A stretch of DNA of 6,069 bases from Fibrobacter sp. UBA4373 (GCA_002390045.1 DGSB01000056.1:32808-38876); one strand, 5' to 3'. Numbered from the stretch's first letter, positions 1-5,814 are shown. Notes: generated by a model not told the origin, from the sequence alone. Numbers and translations are program-made.

Positions 1-2813
1 AGAATGTTTTTACCGAGAGCGAGTTCACCGTGATCGGTAGAAGCGCCATCCGCGAGGACATCGCCCTTCTTCACGAAATCGCCCACATTCACAACCGGCT
101 TCTGGTTAATGCAGGAATCCTGGTTGGAACGTTCAAACTTGCGAAGCTTGTATTCGTCAATCGGTTCATGGTCGAGGAATTCGAAGTTTTCGCCAAGGCC
201 TTCCAACGGGTGGAATTCGCCGGCGGCATCCAAAGTACCACGTTCCACGACAACCGTCATGGCGTCGACAAAGCTCACGCGGCCTTCATGCTTAGCACGG
301 ACAACAGTACCCGAGTCAAGTGCAGCACGGCGTTCAAGACCTGTACCGACAACCGGAGCTTCCGAGCGGAGCAGAGGCACTGCCTGGCGCTGCATGTTCG
401 ATCCCATCAAAGCACGGTTAGCGTCATCGTGTTCGAGGAACGGGATAAGGCCTGCAGCGACCGAGATAATCTGTTGCGGAGAAACGTCCATCAACTGAAT
501 GCGACCAGCAAGAGCATCTTCATCGATATCTTCCGAGTTCGCATCGAAAGTCGGAACAATACCCTTTTCTGCAAAGCGGTCAGATTCGTCGAATTCACCG
601 CCAGCGACCAAGCGCGGCTTGAGCGGATATTCATCCTTTTCACGAACCATCACAAAGTCTTCTGCAAAAGCAGAGAGCTGGTGACGATCCAAAATGTCAG
701 CCTTTTCTGCTTCGGACGAAGCGCTTGCGAGCATACCGTCGAACAGCGGGTCAAAAGCAGCAGCCTTCAAAGCCGTATTAGCCGGAGCAATGTTGAAGGC
801 GTCTTCTTCATCAGCCGTCAGGTAAACAACGAAGGAAGAAATCACGTCGAAGACCGTCGAGGACTGCTGAACGTAATCTGCCTTGCCCGAGAATGCTTCG
901 AGCGGGTTACCGTTGCGGACAAAGAGGCTAGAACCATCCGCGTTCTTGAATTCGAACACCTTGTTCACGAAGGAGTCGAAAAGAACACGCTGATTGCGGT
1001 CGAGATTCGAACGGACAGCCTTGACATCCTTGGCGCCGAGTTCGAGCTGCACAAACAAGCGCGGTTCGCGGACAAAGCCCTTGTAAAGGCCAAAGTGCCA
1101 CTTTTCTTCCGGGAAGTAGAGAGACTTACCCGAAGCATCCTTGAATTCCTGAAGACCGACAACGCGGTACGGAGTTTCAATGAAGCCGAAGTGGTTCACC
1201 ACAGCGAAAGTGGCGAGAGAGTTGATAAGACCGATGTTCGGACCTTCCGGAGTTTCGATCGGGCAGAGACGGCCGTAGTGCGTATAGTGAACGTCACGGA
1301 CTTCGAAGCCTGCACGTTCACGAGAAAGACCACCAGGACCGAGAGCGGAAAGACGACGCTTGTGCGTGAGTTCAGACAGCGGGTTCATCTGATCCATGAA
1401 CTGAGAGAGCTGGCTAGAACTGAAGAACGCCTGGACGACGGAGTTCACCGTACGGGTATTCACCAAGTCACGCGGAGTCGGCGTTTCGTTATCGCCGGAA
1501 GTGAAGTTTTCACGAATGACACGGCTCATGCGGGAAAGGCCCACAGAGAGCTGGTTTGCGACAAGTTCACCCACAGAACGGGTGCGACGGTTGCCCAAGT
1601 GGTCGATATCATCGAGCACATAACCGTCGGCATCGCAGTAGAGACCGACCATGTATTCAATAATGCCGAGGAAGTCGGCTTCGGTCATCGTCATCGTGGT
1701 GAGAGCCGGCTTGGAGAGACCGACTTCAGCCAAAAGCTTTTCGATTGCCGGGGTATAAACCTTGGCATTCAAACGGTAGCGGCCCACTTCACCGAGATCA
1801 TACTTGCGCGGATCATCCAAGAACGTGCTTTCGAACGCAATCTGTGCGGTTGCAAGGTTCGGAGCTTCTTCCTGAGACTGGTGCATCACAAAGTAGATGA
1901 GCTTCAATGCATCTTCCTTCGTCTTGCACTTATCGGCGAGAAGGGTATTGTGGATAAGGAGGTTTTCTTCGTTTTCAGCAATGAAAGAAATTTCGAAGAC
2001 ACCGCTTTCCGTCAGACGAGCAGCGCACTTGTCATCGAAAACGCGGTTTGCGTCCAGAATGACTTCGCCCGAAGATGTGTCGATCACATCAGCTGCGACG
2101 ATGCGGCCGTAGTACTGTTCCATGTCACCCGCATTGAGGGTCACACTTTCCAGATTCTTGTAGAACAGGTTGATAATGTCTGCAGTCGTTTCAAAACCGA
2201 TGCAGCGGAGAAGAGCCGTTGCCGGGATCTTCTTCTTACGGTCGATAATCAAATAGAGGATATCGCCGTCCGTATTGAATTCAACCCAAGCGCCGCGATG
2301 CGGAATAATGCGGCTCTTGTAATTAGAACGACCGTTCGGGAGGAGTTCTTCATCGAAGCTCACACCAGGAGAACGGTGCAACTGAGAAACGACAACGCGT
2401 TCAGCACCATTGATGATGAACGTACCGTTATCCGTCATGATCGGCAGATCGCAGATCATAACGTCATTCTTGATTTCTTCCTTCAGCTTGCGATCTTCGC
2501 CATCTTCTTCAAAAACCTGAAGCGAGAGATTTGCATGCAGAGGAATAGAATGCGTAAGCCCGCGTTCACGGCACTCGCGAAGACTATACTTTGGAATACC
2601 GAAGAAGTAGCCTTCGTACTTGAGCGCGAAGAGCTTCTTCATGTCTGTGATGGGGAAAATGTCTTGGAAAACGCGTTCCAGACCTACTTTGAGACGCTTC
2701 TCTTGTGGAACGCCTTTTTGGAGGAAGTGGTCATAAGAAGCTTTCTGCACTTCGACCAGATACGGAAGTTCCAACTGGAACTTATTGGAGGAATAATTCT
2801 TTCGCTCCGTCAT
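1..2813 (-). CDS. rpoB: RNA polymerase beta subunit RpoB, N-terminal 937 residues (3' end beyond window)
   Basis: Encodes the beta subunit of RNA polymerase, which forms with beta' the catalytic core that elongates RNA. The start is ATG at 2813, with GAGG 7 nt upstream. Seen in the translation: a protrusion/lobe motif MTDNGTFIINGAERVVVSQL near residues 125-145, DDIDHLGNRR before the rifampicin region, and SSQLSQFMDQMNPLSE followed by LTHKRRLSALGPGGLSRER at about 466-500. PIETPEGPNIGLINSL, LIPFLEHDDANRALMGSNMQ and a final GELALGKNI follow. The frame is open to the window edge and stops near E. coli residue 800, so the flap, the later active-site residues and the C-terminal clamp part are not visible. 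The rifampicin contact residues equivalent to E. coli D516, H526 and S531 are present as D474, H484 and S489, so target-based resistance is not indicated. The residue matching E. coli N518 is Met476. The segment 553-774 is much longer than in E. coli (separate entry). No TTA, CTA or TCA codons occur. Identity is certain. Confidence 0.98.
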   Translation of the reverse strand, partial: MTERKNYSSNKFQLELPYLVEVQKASYDHFLQKGVPQEKRLKVGLERVFQDIFPITDMKKLFALKYEGYFFGIPKYSLRECRERGLTHSIPLHANLSLQVFEEDGEDRKLKEEIKNDVMICDLPIMTDNGTFIINGAERVVVSQLHRSPGVSFDEELLPNGRSNYKSRIIPHRGAWVEFNTDGDILYLIIDRKKKIPATALLRCIGFETTADIINLFYKNLESVTLNAGDMEQYYGRIVAADVIDTSSGEVILDANRVFDDKCAARLTESGVFEISFIAENEENLLIHNTLLADKCKTKEDALKLIYFVMHQSQEEAPNLATAQIAFESTFLDDPRKYDLGEVGRYRLNAKVYTPAIEKLLAEVGLSKPALTTMTMTEADFLGIIEYMVGLYCDADGYVLDDIDHLGNRRTRSVGELVANQLSVGLSRMSRVIRENFTSGDNETPTPRDLVNTRTVNSVVQAFFSSSQLSQFMDQMNPLSELTHKRRLSALGPGGLSRERAGFEVRDVHYTHYGRLCPIETPEGPNIGLINSLATFAVVNHFGFIETPYRVVGLQEFKDASGKSLYFPEEKWHFGLYKGFVREPRLFVQLELGAKDVKAVRSNLDRNQRVLFDSFVNKVFEFKNADGSSLFVRNGNPLEAFSGKADYVQQSSTVFDVISSFVVYLTADEEDAFNIAPANTALKAAAFDPLFDGMLASASSEAEKADILDRHQLSAFAEDFVMVREKDEYPLKPRLVAGGEFDESDRFAEKGIVPTFDANSEDIDEDALAGRIQLMDVSPQQIISVAAGLIPFLEHDDANRALMGSNMQRQAVPLLRSEAPVVGTGLERRAALDSGTVVRAKHEGRVSFVDAMTVVVERGTLDAAGEFHPLEGLGENFEFLDHEPIDEYKLRKFERSNQDSCINQKPVVNVGDFVKKGDVLADGASTDHGELALGKNI
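492..1157 (-). other. Enlarged, insertion-bearing segment of RpoB (residues 553-774)
   Basis: Between the conserved ETPYRVV (ending at residue 552) and MDVSPQQ (starting at 775) this protein has 222 residues. E. coli RpoB, as I recall its sequence, has about 58 between the matching motifs. Conserved islands inside (VVYLTADEED at 662-671, IAPAN at 675-679, EDFVMVR at 718-724) divide the surplus into three blocks: about 100 extra residues at 553-661, about 28 at 683-717, and about 35 at 725-774. The last block is acidic (SEDIDED). The first block contains a 12-residue motif twice (556-567 and 621-632). The frame is continuous and codon use matches the rest of rpoB, so this is a genuine in-frame expansion and not a sequencing error. 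Whether it belongs to a described lineage-specific beta insertion cannot be told from here. Confidence 0.7.
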
Positions 2814-2820
2814 TTAGAAA

Positions 2821-2824
2821 CCTC
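2821..2824 (-). promoter_or_regulatory. Shine-Dalgarno site of rpoB
   Basis: The minus strand reads GAGG here, separated by 7 nt (TTTCTAA) from the ATG at 2813. This fixes the rpoB start. It lies about 28 nt downstream of the U-tract of the rplL-rpoB hairpin, so the ribosome site is outside the hairpin. Confidence 0.8.
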
Positions 2825-2851
2825 ATCCAGTGAAAAAACCTTGGGCACGGG

Positions 2852-2893
2852 AAAAACACCAAAAGCCCACACGTTTGTGCAGGCATTTTGGCG
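2852..2893 (-). terminator. Hairpin plus U-tract in the rplL-rpoB spacer, probable partial terminator/attenuator
   Basis: On the minus-strand RNA the sequence folds into a long stem. An outer arm CGCCAAAA pairs with TTTTGGTG. After one bulged U, an inner arm GCCTGCAC pairs with GTGTGGGC around a 4-nt AAAC loop. TTTTT follows immediately (2856-2852). The stem is 8 bp plus 8 bp with three G-U pairs. Those three positions would be A-C mismatches on the plus strand, so the fold belongs to the rpoB-direction transcript. It begins 25 nt after the rplL stop. In E. coli an attenuator in the same spacer lets only a fraction of transcripts reach rpoB; by analogy this is a partial terminator, which is inference. 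The U-tract is only five long before CCC, which fits incomplete termination. Confidence 0.75.
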
Positions 2894-2918
2894 TATTCGA
2901 ATTAACGAATGGAAGGCA

Positions 2919-3290
2919 TTACTTCAGAACGACCTTGGCACCAAGGTCTTCGAGTTCCTTCTTGATCTTTTCGGCATCAGCCTTCGGGGCTGCTTCCTTA
3001 ACAACGCTATCGGCCTTTTCGACCATTTCCTTAGCTTCCTTCAAGCCAAGGCCCGTGATTGCACGAACAGCCTTGAGAACTGCCATCTTGTTAGCACCGC
3101 ATTCAGCGAGGATAACGTCGAATTCGGTCTTTTCTTCAGCAGCAGCACCAGCAGCAGCTGCAGCGACAACAACGCCACCAGCAGCGGCTTCAATGCCGTG
3201 TGCTTCCTTGAGGTAGTCAGCCAATTGCTTAGCTTCGAGGAGGGTGAGACCCGCGATTTGATCACCAATAGCCTTGATATCTGTTGCCAT
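2919..3290 (-). CDS. rplL: 50S ribosomal protein L7/L12
   Basis: Stalk protein of the large subunit. It forms dimers that bind the L10 C-terminal helix and recruit translation GTPases (EF-Tu, EF-G, IF2, RF3). The 123-residue product is of normal family length. It has an N-terminal dimerisation helix pair (1-33), an Ala/Gly/Val-rich flexible hinge (34-53), and a globular C-terminal domain starting at KTEFDV (54) with GANKMAVLKAVR (65-76) and TGLGLKEAK (79-87). K68, K73, R76 and K87 correspond to the factor-contacting face. The start chosen is ATG at 3290, because GGAG lies 9 nt upstream. A TTG at 3305 is in frame but overlaps that Shine-Dalgarno site and would add five residues absent from the family. 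It lies 60 nt after rplJ and 105 nt before rpoB. Because the stalk needs several L12 copies per L10, extra translation or attenuation before rpoB is expected. Confidence 0.98.
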   Translation of the reverse strand: MATDIKAIGDQIAGLTLLEAKQLADYLKEAHGIEAAAGGVVVAAAAAGAAAEEKTEFDVILAECGANKMAVLKAVRAITGLGLKEAKEMVEKADSVVKEAAPKADAEKIKKELEDLGAKVVLK

Positions 3291-3350
3291 GATGTTTTTC
3301 TCCAATTATTCCGTTTTGAAAAGTTGTTTGTGAATGGTTGTGTTGAGGAA

Positions 3351-3866
3351 TTAGGCGGTTGCTCCAGCCTCTTCCTTTTCCAGTTTTTCCGTGAGAGACT
3401 TGATCTGGCCCGCGATAGTGGAACCCGGTCCAAGAATGATCGTGACCAACTGGGCAAGCATGCCTGCGCGGTCCGGAATCTTGGAGAGAGCGATCACATC
3501 GGAACCCGGTCTGACCTTTCCTTCCACGAAGAGGCTCTTTGCAACGAGGAAATCCGGGTTTTCCTTATGGAAAGCTTCGATTTCACGTGCCGGGAGAATC
3601 GGATCATCTTCCGGGCCAATCATGATGGAAGTAGCACCCTTGAGTGCATCGTCGAGACCCGAGATGTTCATCTTCTCGAGAACCTTCTTCAAGAGGGTAT
3701 TCTTCACAGCAGCGTAAGTGACACCCTTAGACTTGAGACTCTTACGAAGCTTGTTGTCGAGTTCGACCGGAATCTTCTCGTAGTTGAGAAGGAAGATCGA
3801 AGCTGCGCCTTCAAACTGCTTGACAAGAGAGTCAACTTTCTGTTGTTTTTTAACTACAGCTTTCAT
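3351..3866 (-). CDS. rplJ: 50S ribosomal protein L10
   Basis: Base of the ribosomal stalk. Its N-terminal domain binds 23S rRNA next to L11, and its C-terminal helix holds L7/L12 dimers. The product has 171 residues, close to the usual 165-175. The N-terminal half shows the L10 pattern: KKQQKVDSLVKQF, then GVTYAAVKNTLLKKVLE at 48-64 (compare VRNTLLRR in E. coli). Residues around 140-165 are the predicted amphipathic stalk helix, ending in a Lys/Glu-rich tail and a flexible EEAGATA end. ATG at 3866 is preceded by AGGAG with 7-nt spacing. The gap from rplA is only 10 nt and the Shine-Dalgarno overlaps the rplA stop, which suggests translational coupling. In E. coli, L10-L12 represses its own mRNA through a long leader in this position; there is no room for one here outside the rplA coding region. 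Confidence 0.98.
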   Translation of the reverse strand: MKAVVKKQQKVDSLVKQFEGAASIFLLNYEKIPVELDNKLRKSLKSKGVTYAAVKNTLLKKVLEKMNISGLDDALKGATSIMIGPEDDPILPAREIEAFHKENPDFLVAKSLFVEGKVRPGSDVIALSKIPDRAGMLAQLVTIILGPGSTIAGQIKSLTEKLEKEEAGATA

Positions 3867-3873
3867 TGTTTAT

Positions 3874-3878
3874 CTCCT
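3874..3878 (-). promoter_or_regulatory. Shine-Dalgarno site of rplJ overlapping the rplA stop codon
   Basis: The minus strand reads AGGAG, 7 nt before the rplJ ATG. Its first two bases are the last two bases of the rplA TAG stop (3879-3877). A ribosome terminating on rplA therefore covers the rplJ initiation site, an arrangement typical of coupled translation. Coupling itself is inferred. Confidence 0.8.
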
Positions 3879-4563
3879 ATCGAGTGAGGCTCAAATCGAG
3901 CTTAAGGCTCGGAGTCATGGTTGCCGTGAGGAACAAGGACTTGATGTACGTGCCCTTAGCAGTCTGCGGCTTGTTCTTGATAACGGAATCAATCACAGCC
4001 TTCGTGTTTTCAACAAGCTGTTCAACGGTAAAGGAGAGCTTGCCAACCGGAGCATGAACATTAGCGCCCTTGTCGACGCGGTACTGAATCTTACCAGCCT
4101 TGAGTTCCTTCACGGTCTGAGCGACGTTAACCGTCACCGTGCCGGACTTCGGGCTCGGCATAAGTCCACGAGGACCGAGCACGCGAGCAACCTTACTAAT
4201 CACCGGCATCATGTCGGGAGTAGCAACGACTGCATCAAAATCGAGCCAGCCTTCCTGGATTTTCTGGACCAAGTCTGCGCCACCGACGTAGTCAGCGCCA
4301 GCATCCTGTGCTGCCTGATAGTTGTTATCCTTGCAGAACACGAGAACGCGAACCTGACGACCGGTACCGTTCGGAAGCACAACCGTGCCACGGACAGCTT
4401 GATCGGAGTTTTTGGGATCAACACCGAGATTGAAATGAAGCTCGACAGTCTGGTCGAACTTAACCTCGGATTTTTTAAGAATTTCGAGCGCCTGCTCGAG
4501 ACCGTAAGCCTTGTTACGATCAAAAGCTTCAGCTAGTTTCTTATACTTCTTTCCTCTGAACAT
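3877..4563 (-). CDS. rplA: 50S ribosomal protein L1
   Basis: Two-domain protein of the L1 stalk, which helps release deacylated tRNA from the E site. In many bacteria it also represses its own operon by binding mRNA that mimics its rRNA site. The product has 228 residues; the family is usually 225-235. Visible family blocks are FDQTVELHFNLGVDPK (36-51), VRGTVVLPNGTG (58-68), GADYVGGADLVQKIQEGWLDFD (89-110) and the near-invariant VLGPRGLMPSPKSGTV (128-143). GKIQYRVDKGANVHAPVGK (157-175) and AKGTYIKSLFLTATM (202-216) follow. ATG at 4563 has AGGA 6 nt upstream. It sits 38 nt after rplK and 10 nt before rplJ. Codon 10 is CTA, the only CTA among all the genes here. I could not recognise an L1 target site in the rplK or rplA leaders by eye. 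Confidence 0.98.
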   Translation of the reverse strand: MFRGKKYKKLAEAFDRNKAYGLEQALEILKKSEVKFDQTVELHFNLGVDPKNSDQAVRGTVVLPNGTGRQVRVLVFCKDNNYQAAQDAGADYVGGADLVQKIQEGWLDFDAVVATPDMMPVISKVARVLGPRGLMPSPKSGTVTVNVAQTVKELKAGKIQYRVDKGANVHAPVGKLSFTVEQLVENTKAVIDSVIKNKPQTAKGTYIKSLFLTATMTPSLKLDLSLTR

Positions 4564-4601
4564 GGTGTTTCCTGTCAGAAATAGGGTTAAGGTCTGCCTG
4601 A

Positions 4602-5027
4602 TTAGTCGACAACATCGACGCCCATAGAGCGTGCGGTGCCCGCAACCATGCGCATTGCGGCTTCAACGTCGATTGTATTCAAGTCCGGCATCTTCTTTTC
4701 AGCGATTTCCTTGACTTGTGCCTTGGTGATCTTACCGACCTTCTTACGGTTCGGTTCACCGGAAGCCTTGTCAATGCCAGCTGCCTTCTTGACGAGGACA
4801 GGAACAGGCGGTACCTTCGTAATGAAGGTAAAGCTCTTATCGGCATAAACAGTAATGACGACCGGGATGATCATTCCCTTTTCATTCTGAGTCTGAGCAT
4901 TGAACGCCTTGCAGAACTGCATAATGTTCACGCCCTTCTGACCCAGAGCAGGACCTACCGGAGGAGACGGGTTTGCTGCCCCGCCGGGGATCTGAAGCTT
5001 AATATAACCTGCAATTTTCTTTGCCAC
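4602..5027 (-). CDS. rplK: 50S ribosomal protein L11, GTG start
   Basis: Binds the GTPase-associated centre of 23S rRNA at the base of the L10-L12 stalk; this RNA-protein surface is the thiostrepton target. The product has 141 residues, the standard length. The N-terminal domain includes the proline-rich NPSPPVGPALGQKGVNIMQF (19-38), the region tied to factor binding and thiopeptide sensitivity, with P22, P23 and P26 present. The C-terminal rRNA-binding domain (about 75-141) includes KKAAGIDKASGEPN and the ending GTARSMGV. The start is GTG at 5027, not ATG: GGAG lies 7 nt upstream and the next residues AKKIAGYIKLQIPGG match the family N-terminus. It is 27 nt after nusG and 38 nt before rplA. 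In other bacteria L1 represses this pair through the rplK leader. Confidence 0.98.
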   Translation of the reverse strand: MAKKIAGYIKLQIPGGAANPSPPVGPALGQKGVNIMQFCKAFNAQTQNEKGMIIPVVITVYADKSFTFITKVPPVPVLVKKAAGIDKASGEPNRKKVGKITKAQVKEIAEKKMPDLNTIDVEAAMRMVAGTARSMGVDVVD

Positions 5028-5054
5028 TGTATTTCTCCGTTTCAGAAACCAATA

Positions 5055-5597
5055 TTACGATGCTGCTTCAACCTGGTTAAAGCCAAGTTCGACAGGTGTG
5101 GAACGACCAAACACAGAAACCATCACGCGAAGCTTGTTCTTCTCCGTGAGAATTTCTTCGACCGTACCGATAAATCCCTGGAACGGACCATCCTTGATGG
5201 AAACACTATCACCGACAATATACGGATTCTGGATCACATCCTGTTCGGCATCTTGAGATTCGACGCCGAGCAGTCTATCGACCTCGCTCTGACGAAGAGG
5301 AATCGGCGTTTTATTAGAACGGCTGGTTCCTCCGAAATGGGTAACACCCTGCAGGGATGTCACCAGGTGCTGGGTGAGCTCGTCCAGCTCCATTTCTATA
5401 ATCAAATACGCCGGGAAAAGCTTGGAGACCACGGTCTTGCGCTTTCCTCGGACGTTAACTTGCGTCACCTTCTCAGGAATGAGAATGCGACCAAACTTTT
5501 CTTGAACGCCAGCGCGTTCAATCACCATTTCAAGATTTTTTTTAATTGTGCTTTCCTGACCGGAAAACGTATGGACAGCATACCATAACATAGCCAT
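5055..5597 (-). CDS. nusG: Transcription elongation/termination factor NusG
   Basis: Spt5-type factor that binds the beta' clamp and beta lobe of RNA polymerase and links it to Rho or to ribosomal S10. The product has 180 residues, matching the usual 175-185. The N-terminal NGN domain (about 4-110) opens with WYAVHTFSGQE (5-15) and contains LFPAYLIIEM (60-69), a variant of the usual FPGY motif with Ala for Gly. The KOW domain starts at VGDSVSIKDGPFQGFIGTVEEI (128-149) and ends with SVFGRSTPVELGFNQVE (161-177). The start at 5597 is 3 nt after the secE stop and has only a weak upstream purine stretch (GTGGG). Translation therefore probably depends on coupling to secE. An in-frame ATG at codon 3 is an alternative that would remove two residues. 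Codon 4 is TTA, the only TTA in the gene. Confidence 0.97.
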   Translation of the reverse strand: MAMLWYAVHTFSGQESTIKKNLEMVIERAGVQEKFGRILIPEKVTQVNVRGKRKTVVSKLFPAYLIIEMELDELTQHLVTSLQGVTHFGGTSRSNKTPIPLRQSEVDRLLGVESQDAEQDVIQNPYIVGDSVSIKDGPFQGFIGTVEEILTEKNKLRVMVSVFGRSTPVELGFNQVEAAS

Positions 5598-5600
5598 GAT

Positions 5601-5789
5601 TTACCCACGTCCTAACAGTTTGTCAACGATGAAGGAAAGACCCAAATCAATCGCAGCAATGTAGCAACCCATGATAACGCTAAAAAGCATTACAACCAAA
5701 GTTGAACCTTTCAGTTCTTCCCAAGTAGGCCAAGTGACCTTCTTCATTTCCTGGATGACTTCTTTGATGTATTGCTGGATTTTTTGCAT
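5601..5789 (-). CDS. secE: Preprotein translocase subunit SecE
   Basis: Small inner-membrane subunit that clamps the SecY channel of the Sec translocon. The 62-residue product is of the single-span type found in most bacteria (E. coli has three spans). It has an N-terminal amphipathic helix (about 3-17), the conserved hinge motif KKVTWPTWEEL (16-26), and one hydrophobic membrane segment (about 30-55). A short Lys/Arg-rich end, DKLLGRG, follows. The family usually has Arg or Lys after WPT; here it is Trp23. I choose ATG at 5789 over the in-frame ATG at 5795, because GGAG at 5801-5798 is 8 nt from the former but only 2 nt from the latter. It lies 25 nt after the tRNA and 3 nt before nusG. TCA at codon 29 and TTA at codon 59 make it the gene least restricted in rare-codon use. 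Confidence 0.95.
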   Translation of the reverse strand: MQKIQQYIKEVIQEMKKVTWPTWEELKGSTLVVMLFSVIMGCYIAAIDLGLSFIVDKLLGRG

Positions 5790-5797
5790 AATCATGA

Positions 5798-5801
5798 CTC
5801 C
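5798..5801 (-). promoter_or_regulatory. Shine-Dalgarno site deciding the secE start
   Basis: The minus strand reads GGAG. Spacing is 8 nt to the ATG at 5789 and 2 nt to the ATG at 5795, so the downstream ATG is the better start. It lies 13 nt beyond the mature tRNA-Trp 3' end, so tRNA processing would leave it intact on a short leader. Confidence 0.75.
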
Positions 5802-5814
5802 GGAAGAAAGGAAG

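Noticed and set aside
2903..2914. ATTCG/CGAAT inverted repeat (about 2895-2910) after the rplL stop
   Set aside because: It is a short 5-bp, AT-rich stem without a U-tract and is much weaker than the adjacent hairpin at 2857-2893.
3110..3190. GCA/GCAGC-type repetitive stretch
   Set aside because: It is the Ala-rich hinge of L7/L12, expected for the family, and not an independent DNA repeat.
3291..3305. Longer rplL from a TTG at 3305
   Set aside because: The TTG overlaps the Shine-Dalgarno of the ATG at 3290 and would add five residues not found in L7/L12.
3041..3457. Minus-strand frame overlapping rplL and the rplJ end
   Set aside because: It is out of frame with both genes, has Ser/Leu/Arg-rich low-quality sequence, and has no family motif.
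30..3887. Plus-strand open frame of 1285 codons, starting GTG
   Set aside because: It lies in exact codon register opposite rpoB, rplL and rplJ, all identified by strong family motifs. Its translation is rich in Arg, His, Phe and Glu with no recognisable domain, and its openness is explained by avoidance of TTA/CTA/TCA on the minus strand.
3784..4536. Plus-strand open frame opposite rplA
   Set aside because: It is an in-register antisense shadow of rplA, and it ends exactly where rplA uses its single CTA codon.
5039..5049. Interrupted palindrome GTTTCAGAAAC before rplK as an L1 operator
   Set aside because: It can form only about 4 bp with a tiny loop. A shared TTTCTGA also appears before rplA, but neither shows the bulged helix expected of an L1 mRNA site.
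4716..5588. Plus-strand open frame opposite rplK and nusG
   Set aside because: It is an in-register antisense shadow. Its stop is the complement of the TTA at nusG codon 4.
5790..5795. secE start at the ATG at 5795
   Set aside because: Only 2 nt separate it from GGAG; the next in-frame ATG has an 8-nt spacing.
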